NCBI GenBank assembly: GCA_033032175.1
Contig: CM065329.1
Location: 10,918,985 to 10,982,984 of the forward strand
Origin: Saturnia japonica
Lineage: Eukaryota > Arthropoda > Insecta > Lepidoptera > Saturniidae
DNA length: 64,000 nucleotides
Direction: 5' to 3'
The notes beneath the pieces are model-generated. The model worked only from the letters and a program-made list of their open reading frames with translations, was not told where the DNA came from and did no database searches. How positions within the stretch are numbered: the first letter of the stretch is position 1; every line of letters begins with the position of its first letter. Below are positions 1 through 12,069 of this stretch, in pieces. A program made the translations under genes and the position numbers.

Positions 1-222
1 ATCGTGTTGAAACCATAGCATGGTGGTAGGGCTTTTTCTAATGCCCGCCTGACTAGCTACCACCCTCAAATTGAAAATTTGTCACCAAACACCAACAGAT
101 GTGTTCCGGCAACTGCACTTGAGAGCCAGTCTTACATTAGGCCCTGGGTCTACAATATTGGGCTACATCGTTAATTAAGATCAGGTGATAATGTGACCAC
201 AACGTCAAACCTATAACGATTT
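1..222 (+). mobile_element. SINE family 2, cut by window start
   Basis: The body (AAACCATAGCATGGTGGTAG, then CTAGCTACCACCCTCAAATT) and the 3' end (CAGGTGATAATGTGACCACA) match family 2. The head is outside the window. Confidence 0.8.
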
Positions 223-300
223 AAAAAACCCTGATCTATGGATCTGAATGGTGAAAGAGACGGTTGAAAGAAGATTACATGTGGCAGATATACGAATGGT

Positions 301-393
301 TTTTTTTTTTTTTTTTTTTTTTTTGAACTGACTACACTGTTAGCCTTAGGGGCCCTAAAGCCGCTGCGGCTTTTACAGCTTCACCGGACTTGG
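301..393 (-). mobile_element. 93-bp 5'-truncated Jockey insertion
   Basis: The stretch has a poly(T) run followed by about 70 bp matching the 3' end of the complete element at 24,357-24,426. A perfect 12-bp duplication, TATACGAATGGT, flanks it at 289-300 and 394-405. It is therefore an independent, extremely truncated insertion of the same family. Confidence 0.93.
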
Positions 394-459
394 TATACGA
401 ATGGTAAGATGGATCGATTTTTATACGTGAGAAGAAGAAGAAAGAAGAAGTGTATATCA

Positions 460-610
460 GAGGAAGTATAGAAGTAGCACGAGTCTAGCCTGGTACGGGC
501 ATGTCATGAGGAGGGATGAAAAACATTTATCTAGAAGAGTATTTGGTAAGTATGAAGGTGGAAGGATATAGGAATAGAAATAGGTCGAAGATGGCATATA
601 TGGATTACTA
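460..610 (+). pseudogene. LINE reverse-transcriptase C-terminal fragment
   Basis: One frame reads LAWYGHVMRRDEKHLSRRVF and then a Gly-rich basic stretch before a stop. The W-Y-G-H-V-M-R-R pattern is typical of the region downstream of the reverse-transcriptase domain in several insect LINEs. It is a short remnant with no intact ORF. Confidence 0.65.
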
Positions 611-2700
611 GCTGACCCACGCAACTTCGTCTGCATCATGTAAGAGAGACGAGAGAGAAAGGGTTAGAGAGAGTGGGTCGTACGCACTGTATTATTAGAT
701 TATCCCACATTATTAATTAAAATGCGCTCGAGATACTTGAACATTATTTTGCTGCCGAGTTATTTTAAAACTGTGGTATCTCCTAAGATACTCATTGAAA
801 TCAATTACTGTAGAGGGCATTTTTGTTCAAAATTAAATGCTTGTGTCGAATAACGTATTTATTTCGATAAGGATTAATACCATGTATATAAAAATACTTT
901 CGAAAATAATTCAATATTTTATTGCGATAAAAAAGGTTATATTGAGATTGAAACCTTAAACGACAGACATATGCTGTCGCAGACATTTTTTAGAACTTTT
1001 TAAGAGAAACAATTCTATCACACATGATTGATGCTTAACTTTAAGCATTTACCTACGCAACGAACGCAATGGAAGCTTCCAAAAGAAATAAAATCGCCCG
1101 TTTTTCCAAAATTTTTCATTGATGCTCCGATGCTCCTATTGATCATCTGGGCTATCCAACACTGAAACATTTTTTTCCATTCGAACCAGTAGTTCCTGAG
1201 ATTAGCGTGTTCAACCAAACAAACAAACTTTTCAGCTTTATAATATTAATATACACTGGATGTACTCGTGGCTTCGCTCACGTGGACTAAAGAATGCACG
1301 CGCGAATCTTGCTTCCCCGCTTCCGGCTATTTTAAAGACAAAAATGTTTATGGCGGGTTTCCCTTAGAAGATAAATGTATACTCGCATGGTAATCGTGAT
1401 AACGCATCAGCGGTATTCTTGTCTGTTCGGATGTACCGCGGTGAGTATTTATTACTACGTACGGTTTGGTGCTTTATTTAAAACTAGCTGTGCGTAAACC
1501 TTACCCTTACGTAATCCTTTTACCCCCTTTATAATTTTGTCAATAAATCTTCAATTTTTGGTAATAGAAAAAGGTCCACCTCTTAGCATTTATTAAGTGT
1601 ATAGTAAGAAATCCCGTCCCTAGTACTTCTAGACGCCGTGATATACGTCTCCCGTCTAGGTACTGTGATTACTCTATGTAGGTTGTATATGCATCGGTTG
1701 TTGTTAGTTCTATTCTTGAATTTGACAGGAAATAAAAAAAAGAGAGCTCTAGCTAACGCGTCGTTTGATGTCTTTTAAAATGACTGTCGTGTTTTCTGAT
1801 TATTTTATATAATAGCCTAACTTACGAATGTGTAATACATTGTGGTGGTTGAATAAACGTTTCAACTATCTGCCGACTATATTATTTATAAGACTGAGCT
1901 AGCTTGGCGAAAAGTGTTAATTTATAATCACCACAAATCATTTCGGTACCGTCCGGTTTCATCATAGAGTAGAGTAATACATAGGGAAAATTTAGCAACT
2001 CTTATAATAATACACAATATTTTATATTTCCATATCATAGTACTTGTTTTTACACATCTACAATAATGCCAGTGGAGAATCAGTATTTCATGATTTGCCT
2101 CTGACGGCTCTATTCCTCTATCTCAAATGCTGAGGGGGGGAAAGATTATTAAAATTTAGCATCCTGAGAGTAGCAACGAAAAAGTAGGTATAGAAATAAG
2201 ATAAGTTTACATGCACCTAATTGTTAACTAAGAAAAAGAGATTACTTAAAAACTGCTTTCTTTGTTTTGATAAAATCAGAACCATCAACTTCTAACGAGT
2301 GTTATGTTGAATCAACGTATAATTAATAAATAAAGTGTTTGTAAGTTATAAACTTGTGTTTGTTTTCAAGTCTAATTTTTAGGGTATGAAATTTATAACA
2401 TTCCAAAAACTTCATCAAAGTGGTTGGCCACTTCTTGTTTCCTTAAATTGGCAACACTTGCACTGGCATTTATAAAAATACCTCATTTCTGTCACATAGG
2501 GACACGGTATCGAACCAAAAGTATCGATACTATAATTGAAACTAGTATCATAACAAATGTATCGTGTCCAATTAAACAATCGAAATATAAGTATTGATAG
2601 CGTAACGTATAGAGTATTTTTATTTCTTTTATTTGGGTGAATGATTTGAATACATATTAAACACAAGTTGAAATTGAGGTTATTTATTTAAAATAATTAG
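611..2700. other. AT-rich stretch without supported genes
   Basis: Apart from a piece of the ACTAGCTGTGCCC-type repeat at about 1,255-1,400, I see no coding region, RNA gene or element boundary here. Short open frames look random. Confidence 0.6.
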
Positions 2701-2712
2701 AACGTACGTGCA

Positions 2713-4350
2713 TTAATTAAAAATATAGGTGATGAGATCAAAACAGCAAAAAAGTTTTTTTAATAGTTTCCAGTCACTTTCATCACAGTCTGACATAAAC
2801 AATAATTTGCTCAGTCGGTTGCACGTTTCAGATGCTGTAGCTCCAGCAACGGAAAACAATCTTTCGGCAGGTACAGAGATCCCAGGAATAATTAAATATT
2901 TCCTTGCTAAATTGTACAATGTTGGAAAAACACTATTCATATCGATCCATAGATCAAGGGGATTTGATTTCAAGTTAGCGTCAGGGTTTGTCAAGTAGAG
3001 ACTAGTTTCGTCTCTATCTCTCTCTCAGTACGTCTTGTTTGTTTCTCATGTACTAATTTTTTGTGGGTGCTCCAAAAAACATAATCGTCTTCGTCGGAGC
3101 AATTTCGCTGCGGTTGCTGCTGCATGGGTGAGAGTGAGATATAATTGGCATATCTTATAAAAGATATAGCAGGCACACATGCACACGGATCATTAAAATG
3201 GACATTTTTAAAACCCAGGTCCAGGATGGTCGAAACTGCCATTAAAAGATTCGTTTCGATTAAGCCAATTCGGTTACTTAGCTCTTTCAATGCACGCTCC
3301 TTGAATATCTCTATTTGGCCATTTTCGTCATTCTTTGAGTTAATATTCTTAATTTGTTGTCTTAAGCAATTTACAGTTGGTATAATTCTGCTTATGGTTA
3401 CGTATTTATCGCCGTCTAGTTACCTCGTTACATATTGAAATGGTTGTAGTACCAGAGTTATTTTTTGGGTTAAGCTGTTTTCTGCGCCAGTGAGAGTTTC
3501 TGGCGTTCGAGTATTCTCAAATAAAATATCAAGCAGTGTGCTTCTTAGCTTGATGTATTTATCTAGCATATAATAAGTACTCTTACAACGTGTTTTTACG
3601 TCCAATATTAATTTCAGGTAATTCACGCCTTGCATTGCTCTTAATAAATCACTTTGAACTACGCTATTTTTTGACGTGACAAAGTCTTATAAATTGGTTT
3701 GCCGGGTGACACTTCAAGAAACTGCGTTACGCTCCGCTCACGTTATGCGCTCACAATGAGAGCGAGTGAGAGGCACGCGTCCCTTCCACTCGGGCATGGT
3801 TAGCCCGCCTAAGAGCGAGAGAGACAGACATAAAGTCGTTGTCACGTAAAACTTTCGCCCGTATACCGACTTTACAGGCAACCAATTTTTTTAACGTAAT
3901 TTTTAAAATATTTTACGATTTATCTTACCTTTGTTATAAGTTCAGTGACTTGTTCTTCTTCAAGTATGTTTTCTACAACACGGTTGATTATATTTGCGAA
4001 GCAAGGTATATGTTTTGATGAGTCTAAAAACATGTTAACAGCGGCTATTACATTGGTGCCACTATCCGTAATAGCAGCTACAATATTTTGCTTTGGCAAG
4101 TCAAATGTTTTAATAATTCTGTCTAGGTGTTCTGCAACTTTTTCTGCAGTGTGGCGAGTACTTAGTGGTTCCGTTGCGAGGACTTTTTATTTAAGGTTGT
4201 TATGTTGTCTATCTAAATAATGGATAGTAAATTCAAGAAAACTTCGTGTAGATCTCATTTCAGACCAAATATCAAACGTAATTGCGTAAGAATCTGCTTG
4301 ATTCCAAAAATACTTTTTAATACAAGCAAAGTATCGATACCTCTTCGGAA
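2713..4350 (-). pseudogene. Decayed hAT transposase (ZBED1-like)
   Basis: Right to left, broken frames give the catalytic-core segment (AITDSGTN near 4,050, ENILEEEQ near 3,960), then VKTRCKSTYYMLDKYIKLRS (about 3,600-3,540), LSNRIGLIETNLLMAVSTIL (about 3,280-3,220) and the C-terminal hAT dimerisation region with ARKYLIIPGISVPAERLFS (2,910-2,850). The product would be a cut-and-paste transposase of the hAT superfamily. Several frameshifts and an insertion near 3,668-3,905 prevent translation. The GTAAG sequence at that break could also be a remnant donor site. Terminal repeats were not found. Confidence 0.8.
3668..3905. mobile_element. Candidate non-autonomous insertion inside the hAT gene
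   Basis: The hAT coding frame stops near 3,930 and resumes near 3,660. The intervening sequence is more GC-rich, with TTGACGTGAC at one side and GTTGTCACGTAA plus AGTCGG at the other. The ends are not cleanly inverted, so the family is unassigned. It could instead be an intron of the transposase. Confidence 0.4.
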
Positions 4351-5094
4351 TCGATTCCAATTCCGTATCCCTAGTTGCAAATGTTAGGTATTTGTAATTT
4401 GAAGATTTTTTTCAAATCTGTTGTAAAATCAGTATGTACGGTTGTCGACTTCAAAAAAATTATTTTGTTTTCTTTTCCTAGTTATTAGTTTTAAAGTTAC
4501 TTTGAACACTGGTTCTTATGGTTTCGGAAAACTGATTGGATTTGTTTATATTTCAAAATGAACAATAATAATATAGATTTTACGAGCGACGGTAAGATAT
4601 TCTGTTTATTTATTGTTGTTATATATCCTTATTTTATTTCATATTGAATCTAAATTATAGTTTCTTTGCGAAATTAATGTATCTACTACATAACCTGTTC
4701 GTTTTCACGCAATTATTTAATACACTAATTTCGCATTACCTGAATCCTTTAATGGGATCATTATTATATAAGTACTTTATTATATTATTATGTAGTTTGC
4801 TTAGCAGCCGTAACATTTTTTCAAATGTCTTAGTTATTTTTTCTTGCCGGTTGTATATCAATTCAATGGCATGATATAAAATATCATACAGCATTAGTAA
4901 TAAAGTGAAAGATATTATTTCTTGTATTTCCAACTATTTTGTTCTAAGTACATGGTACATACAATCAGGGTTATAATTATTATTTTTTTGCAATTTATAA
5001 TGAACAGTTATTTGGGCAGGTTGGCATCACAACAACAAATGGAGGTATATTGTTAGAACCCATGGTAGAGTTACCAATGTTATTGGAATGCACT

Positions 5095-5180
5095 GAGCTT
5101 AACATCAGGTTGTAAAGCATTTTCTAATGCCTGCCTGGCTAGTAGGTACCACCACCCTTAAATTGAAAATCTCTATAGAT
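5095..5180 (+). mobile_element. SINE family 2 short fragment
   Basis: CATTTTCTAATGCCTGCCTG followed by TAGGTACCACCACCCTTAAA matches the middle of family 2. The rest is absent. Confidence 0.6.
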
Positions 5181-5367
5181 AAATAAAAAACTGTGCAGTT
5201 CCTTGCTGAGCTATGATAAAGAAAGCAACTCCCACCCTTTGTGCAAAACAGAAAAATGATTTTATAATATTGAAACCACTGTGTCAATGTTATAGAAAAC
5301 TTTTAAATTTTATTTCTCATTTTCAGATGCATTTCATACATCGGTAAGTGGAATTTTATTTTACTTA

Positions 5368-5745
5368 GAACTAGCTGTGCCCATAGTTGTGCTCACATGG
5401 TCTACAGAATGCCCACGCGAATCTTGCTCCCCCACTCCCGGCTATTTTAAAGATAAAAATGCTTATTGTGTGTTTTCCTTAGAAGATAGATATATACTCT
5501 CCCGGACTTTTTTGTAGCTCTTTTTAATGCCTATAAAAATGTAGTACATTAATTTGCTATATCTTATTGTTTACTCAATATAAGACATTTAAGCGCTCTT
5601 AAGTTACTCCCTATAACATCAGCTATCTATCAGTGAAAGTCCCATCAAAATCAGTCCAACCATTTCAGAGATTACCTGGAACAAACAGACCGACAGAAAG
5701 ACAAAAATTTTAAAAATGGGATTTTTTTATATACTTTCATATGTA
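5368..5745 (+). repeat. Interspersed repeat, 'ACTAGCTGTGCCC' family
   Basis: The unit begins AACTAGCTGTGCCCATAG and ends GGAACAAACAGACCGACAGA. The class is not certain. Related copies or pieces occur at 1,255-1,400 and 50,712-51,215 (plus), 41,190-41,400 (plus, 3' part), 46,680-47,120 (both orientations) and 55,410-55,850 (minus). Confidence 0.7.
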
Positions 5746-6871
5746 TTTAGTAAAAAACTGTTATTATGACATTAAAAACAGACACTTCAATTTTATTATT
5801 TGTATAGGTTAGAACAAGCAAATAAATGATGTTGTATATTTTAATAATATCAGCCAGTAAGTGTCCCAGTTCTGGGCAAAGGCTTTTTCCCAAGGGAAGG
5901 TACACTCTTAATCATCACCCCATCCCATGACATATTTTTGATTTCAAACAGGGAAATCAACATTTCTATATTTACTCACATACAATGGTACAACAAGAAA
6001 ATTTCTGAAGTATTCAGGTTTCCTCACAATTTTTTCCTTTCATATACCTTTAATATAAATTGCTTTGTGTTTTTTATGACTACAGTTGTTGCTTAGCATG
6101 ACATTTATTATTACTAGAGATCGCCCTAAGCTCAAAATTCGATCAGCTACTGTTTGATCATAGACTATTTTCTGTTTACATTTGCAGTATTAATGAACCT
6201 AAACAATGAGTATTATCTACATCACTTGCTGTCCTCACTTATTGTTAAGTGATGTCAATATTTTGGGGGGTCTAAGTTTAATAGCACTAGTCACATTAGC
6301 ATTCCCTGTATTGATTTATTTCATTTAAAATATTAGTAACAGATATTATAGATAATTTTTAGCTTTCTGTACTCCTTCTCCATATAAACTTTAACCGTGC
6401 CAAATCTCACATTCTTCCATGCATGCAATACGCTTAAAAAGTGGTAGAAAGCTTTTGCTTAACATATTAATATGTAGATTATTCATTGATAGGTTCAAAG
6501 TTACAGTTAAAATTAAAACCACTATCATAATGTTTTATTTATTCAAACTCACAATTATCTCAAACTTAACACAATAGTGTTGTTACTAATTAGATTTTTA
6601 TTATATTACTAATGTAGCAAATACGCATATAACCTACTTGATGGGATACAGTAACTGACGATTTTAATATTATCTAACATATTGTTGACTTTGAACTCTC
6701 CTGACTCGAGGAGCTTTGGAAACCCTTCTCACCGCAGGAACAGAACACAAGATTATTTAGCCACGTTCTTCTCCAGGCTGGAAGTATTCCACCAGTTGGG
6801 CTACCATAAGTAGAGAGAAATCTTCAAAAATAAAATTCTCTATACCCTACTGTCTACATTTAGTAAATGTA

Positions 6872-7393
6872 TTAAAAAAAATTTGTTGGTACTTGCCGGG
6901 GTTCTGACGTGTAGACATTGAATCAATATTCCATCGGTATAAACCACTCGACTACTCTGACTTTTAATAAGTAATAATAATAAGTTTATTTGACCATAAT
7001 AAGATAAAGCTTATTTCTTGGAAATACAATATTTTTGTTCTTAATTAATGAATCCTAGCGCCTGAACTAGACGGAGCCTGTATCTCAAATGCTAGTCTCT
7101 ACTTAGTGAGTATCTACATGTGACATACGACATACCTAGTATTACACTGCTGTATCTTATTAACATTATTATTATTAAATTATAATTTTATATGAGAAAC
7201 ACAAGTTACTCTATTGTTTTTTTTCCTTTGTTATATTCCTTTTCCATCCTATCTTACTACCGTGCGCGATAAGTTGAGACTCGCCTGGAATGCAACCCTC
7301 CGCCGCTATCCCTGTAAATTCCTCTCAAGCTCCCGTGTTGTACTGTAGGCAACGACGACGCGCTCCGATTTTATAATCTTATTTGATACTGTT
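6872..7393. repeat. Direct repeat of 11,463-11,985
   Basis: About 520 bp, starting AAATTTGTTGGTACTTGCCG, match 11,463-11,985 and 22,727 onward almost exactly. The repeat includes about 377 bp upstream of the DD81E transposon left end plus the terminal repeat, so it duplicates flanking DNA as well as the transposon. Beyond 7,393 similarity fades in an AT-rich run. Confidence 0.85.
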
Positions 7394-8107
7394 TCGTTAA
7401 TTATTATTTCTTATTATTTAATATTATTATTACTAAAGCAGTGTTATGGTTTTGTTTTTGTGTTATTTCTAGTAAAGTTTAGTGTAAATGTGTATCTGAA
7501 GTAATTACATTTCAAACAATGTTTCTTTTTTATCTATTTATATTCTCAAATATTAGACTAGTGCACTGTGTAGTCTTTAGAATTTTTCTAATTTCTGGCG
7601 AAAGTACACTAGAGTAAAAAAAGAATTAGGTAAATATGTTGAATTGTTCTAGAAATGAGGAGAGTAAGATTTTCTCGTTGCACAATGTGCTATAATTATT
7701 TGATGCCGGATTCGAGACATCTGCAAGTACGTTAGTTAGCGTGTTGTTTGTATGAATGAATTTGAGAAGAATCAGAAACCCAAAAGCACACTGAAACTCC
7801 TGTACACTATATTCATATATGCACTGTAGCAAAGAAGAACGGTCTGAGTGGTCGCTATATATAATGTAACTAGCTGTACCCCACGGTTCCACCAGTGTTA
7901 ATTTTATATGACAAACCTCACCAACAGACACCCGTTTGTATAGCCAATTTTTTATACTTTGTGTAAAACTATCAACATTTGACCAATATTGTAACCACAT
8001 GTCGTAACCTCCATAAGAAAAAGTTTCTGCCTCGTCTCCAGCTGCCCTGCCGTGAAGATTAAACTGTTTTTTATTTTGAAGCCGATTCGAAAGGAAGACT
8101 TGAAGTC

Positions 8108-8205
8108 TACTATAGGGACCTAAAAACATACTCGGCAAATTGTGGGTGTACAATTAGTACACCTCTGCCTAACCCTTCGGGGAATACAGGCGTGATGGTA
8201 TGTTA
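8108..8205 (+). mobile_element. SINE family 1, 3' part only
   Basis: The sequence from CCTAAAAACATACTCGGC to TGATGGTATGTTATGTT matches the body and tail of family 1; the tRNA head is missing. A duplicate lies at 19,368-19,465. Confidence 0.75.
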
Positions 8206-8711
8206 TGTTTATAAATTAATCTTTCAAATTATAATATAACCTATATTACTCGCTGATACTGTAGCTTTAAGTCCAATAGATTTGAGTTTATCCATTACAA
8301 ACAAAAAATCAAATCTTTCCTCTTTATAATATTGGTATAAGTAATGAAGAATAAGGATCGGATTGGATTACGACCGAACGACCTTTTTTTTTAGCAAATT
8401 GGTTTATATGTTCTTGTAAAGAGCTTTACGACTGAGCGATTCTTTTTTAGCTTCCCATCGTACATTTATAATAAGCACATATCTCAATTCAGTCATCATT
8501 CATAATCGCCTACCTCTAACAGATATTATTACTACGACAAAAAAAGAGTTTTGCCACAAACATAATATGAAGTAGATAAGTATTATTTTTTCTATATGTC
8601 GCATGTAAACTAAACACCTGTGCTATCAAGTGGCGTCAAGTGCAGCGACGGCGCGTCGCGCGGCGTTGAGTTATGCGACGACGCGATATTTTTTCTCTTG
8701 CTCTAACATAA

Positions 8712-9755
8712 GCAGGGTTGCCAGATGGCGAATTTTTTACCAAATATCTCTTACTTTCAACACATAATCTCGTAAAATTATGAATTTTAAAAATGTATTT
8801 TGTACTTGCTATTAGTTCATCATGATTAATATTATGGTTATGTTTATTAGTATTTTGTTAATGTCAGGGCTATTAAAATCATTTATATTTTTATTGTACA
8901 GTTTTTTTAACTGTTTTTTAGTTATCAATTTGGAACACATTTCCTTATGGTTCGAAATTTATATTTTTTTTCGATCTTTTCTTAGCTTATAAAATGAGTG
9001 ACCGGATAGATTTTGAGAAAGTACGATTTTTATAAGAAAGCAAAGCAAAGCCGCGGGCACAGCTAGTCTGTAATAAGACAATTTCTAATATCTGTTTTTA
9101 TTAAATGGATTTTGCTGAAAATATGCACGCGCACTTTTTCTAATTATGCCTGTCTTGAAACCAAATGTAGTCAACTTTTGGAGTTGTAGACCCGATGAAA
9201 ACGAAACAGATTTGTTTCTCTAATTTTTGATTTATTTAGCATGCGATTTGAGATTTCAGCAACCAGAGAGCTTGATGAATATAATGCGCACTTTGCTTTC
9301 TTGGTAATTTTAAAATCTGGCTACTCCTTTAGTAAAATTATTAGGGTTAAATTAGGGTATTATTGTGAATAATTAGAGTAAAATTCTGAAACGTACTAGA
9401 ACTTCTACTACCATTGCATAAAAATACATTTTTACACCTGTTTCAGTTAGTGCAAAAGAAATAAGAAAACAATATTTCATCATTAGTGCATTATGGATAA
9501 TCATAAAAAAATCATCTTAGCGGGGATTCTCCAGTCAACGAATAAAGATACATTTGATGATGAGGCAATGAATCTAGTCATGTGCATGAACATAATATAT
9601 TGTTTTATAATTAGTATTTTTGATTTGTATATGGGACGCTGGCAGACACTATTGTTGAAATCTCGTAAAAAAGCGTACGAGTTTTTTTTTGCTCGTTTAC
9701 AGAACTGCAAAATATCCTAAAAGTACGAGATTTCTCGTACGTCTGGCAACGCATG
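8712..9755. mobile_element. Candidate transposon with inverted ends, 75-codon ORF inside
   Basis: GGTTGCCAGATG at the left and CGTCTGGCAAC at the right form an inverted pair (with CATAA and TTATG outside). An ORF of 75 codons at 9,493-9,720 starts MDNHKKIILAGILQSTNKD; I do not recognise it. A hairpin (CGTACGAG, CTCGTACG) lies at its end. The duplicated copy is at 19,972-21,015. No clean target-site duplication was found. Confidence 0.4.
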
Positions 9756-10218
9756 TTATGATTCATCCGTGTGCAAAAGCACCCCCACCTATTTTTTTAC
9801 AGCGTTCTTTGTTTTCAATCTTCCCATTACGTAATAGGCAATGACGAAACGTAAAAGTTGTATTATAGGTTATAAAATTATGTGTAGAACATAAAAATAG
9901 TGTTATTGTATTTTAGCTATGTGTATCAAGATTTATAATATTACCAGGTATTGATTTTATTTGCATATCATTTTTTTTTAAATATTTGTTATTTGAAAAG
10001 CTATGTATGTAAACTACATAAAACCTTTTTTGTGTACCTTTTGACTTTTATTTCATTTGATTCTAATATTACATTTAAAATGTGGTAAAACTTGAGAAAT
10101 AGTCTCTAATATACTAATTATAATAAATCAGTATATTACAAATACAAAAGTTCAAGTTTTTAGCAGTACGTATATTTAGTCGAAGTAGGTATAGTATAAC
10201 CTATAATTATAAAATTGT

Positions 10219-10310
10219 TTTTTTTTTTTTTTTTTTTTTTCGAATTAACTAGACTCTTAGGTTTTTGGGTCTTGGAGCCAATAGAGGCTTTCAAAGCTTC
10301 ACCAGGCTTG
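10219..10310 (-). mobile_element. Old Jockey-like 3' tail
   Basis: A poly(T) run followed by CGAATTAACTAGACTCTTAG and a block ending CAAAGCTTCACCAGGCTTG resembles the Jockey 3' end at 24,334-24,425. Similarity is partial and no target-site duplication is obvious. The copy at 21,478-21,572 belongs to the duplicated block. Confidence 0.55.
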
Positions 10311-10689
10311 AGTAATATTGTAGGATGAACAATAAATAGTTTTATTTAAGCGCCATCTCTTAGAATGAATGAGTACGAGTACCTTACTATATCTCTAATA
10401 ACTTCGTAATTGATTACTAATAACTGATTATCCGTCTCCACACAGATGACGCTATGAATGAAGTTTTTACTGAATCTTTTATTTTTGTTTTATTTGGATT
10501 TAATTATTGTATTTATTTAGAAATGATATAAAATACATTTCATAAATTATCATACATTTTTACTTCATGTCATTTATTTTTGAAATGCCTTTATATACTT
10601 CAGTATTCATACGGGAAATATGTACACATTATAGGCAGGTATATATAAAACACTATAGGGCGAGCATCCTCCGCGGACGCTTCGTCGTA

Positions 10690-10951
10690 CATAACATAAC
10701 ATAACGCCTGTATTTCCCGAAGGGTTAGGCAGAGGTGTACTAATGTACACCCACAATTCGCCGAGTATGTTTTTTAGGTCCCATGTAATAGGGGGCGAGC
10801 CTATTGCCATTAATCGGGCACGAAACCAAACTCCGAGCTGCTACTAAGATTATCATAGGAAAAACCCTATAACACTTTGCTCGACCTGGGATTCGAACCC
10901 AGGGTCTCGCTCATAGCAGTCGCGCTTACGACCACTAGGCTAACGAGGCAG
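10690..10951 (-). mobile_element. tRNA-headed SINE, family 1
   Basis: In reverse complement it begins CCTCGTTAGCCTAGTGGTCG (A-box like) with GGGTTCGAATCCC (B box) and ends with a TATGTTATGTTATG tail. The body includes CAGCTCGGAGTTTGG and GGGTGTACATTAGTACACCT. It is transcribed by RNA polymerase III in such families; this copy is within the 4.9 kb duplication. Confidence 0.85.
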
Positions 10952-12069
10952 TTATTACCTAAAGGTTATAGTCACACGATATGTATATAATTCATTATTA
11001 TGTATAATACAGCATGTCCTTGAACGTACTATCGGGCTGAAATGCCGCGGGTGCAGCGCCGCGTCAAGTTTTCTTATTGCGTGCGGTACTTTATACATTT
11101 GTAGGTATATTATACATTTGTGGGTCGTGTTTTTATATTTAATAATAATTTCGTATATTAAATATTAATAGTTTTATTTCTACGTTATAATATAATATAT
11201 TTTAACATATAAAAAATATTTTATTGTACCGCAATGACGAATTTTTTTTATTTTTATTTTTATTTTTTATTTATATATTATTATATGGTGTACCTGTGCC
11301 TATAAAATCTTTACAAAAAAAAATACCGATTGAGTCAATCTACTCAAAGGAGACGCCTAAGGAGAGTGCATAAGGTTAGATTTTCTATGTTTTTGGAGTT
11401 TCCAATTTTCATTTTTTTTCCAAAATGAAGTAGACTTACTTATCAAGGTGCTTGAGTGGTTAAAAATTTGTTGGTACTTGCCGGGGTTCTGACGTGTAGA
11501 CATTGAATCAATATTCCATCGGTATAAACCACTCGACTACTCTGACTTTTAATAAGTAATAATAATAAGTTTATTTGACCATAATAAGATAAAGCTTATT
11601 TCTTGGAAATACAATATTTTTGTTCTTAATTAATGAATCCTAGCGCCTGAACTAGACGGAGCCTGTATCTCAAATGCTAGTCTCTACTTAGTGAGTATCT
11701 ACATGTGACATACGACATACCTAGTATTACACTGCTGTATCTTATTAACATTATTATTATTAAATTATAATTTTATATGAGAAACACAAGTTACTCTATT
11801 GTTTTTTTTCCTTTGTTATATTCCTTTTCCATCCTATCTTACTACCCGTGCGCGATAAGTTGAGACTCGCCTGGAATGCAACCCTCCGCCCGCTATCCCT
11901 GTAAATTCCTCTCAAGCTCCCGTGTTGTACTGTAGGCAACGACGACGCGCTCCGATTTTATAATCTTATTTGATACTGTTTCGTTAATTTATTATTTTTA
12001 TTATTATAATAGTTATTAGAGTTACTGCTATATTTTATTGTTATTTTTTGTGTTAAGTTTATTGTTATA

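Larger units (their letters stand above)
4360..6871. other. AT-rich stretch with scattered repeat pieces
   Basis: The SINE fragment at 5,095 and the repeat at 5,368-5,745 are the only features I can name. The rest shows no supported gene. Confidence 0.6.

Noticed and set aside
7626..8153. 175-codon minus-strand ORF, with a 196-codon relative at 18,823-19,413
   Set aside because: Its start overlaps the SINE family 1 body, and the WGTASY segment belongs to an interspersed repeat seen again near 56,230. The longer relative only arises from the error-like stretch. I do not support a gene.
8709..9758. PIF-Harbinger assignment for the inverted-ended segment
   Set aside because: The flanking TAA and TTA are inverted rather than directly repeated, so they are not a target-site duplication.
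10880..10955. Possible tRNA gene on the minus strand
   Set aside because: A and B boxes are present, but the sequence continues into the SINE body and recurs elsewhere with the same body. The arms do not fold as a proper tRNA by eye.
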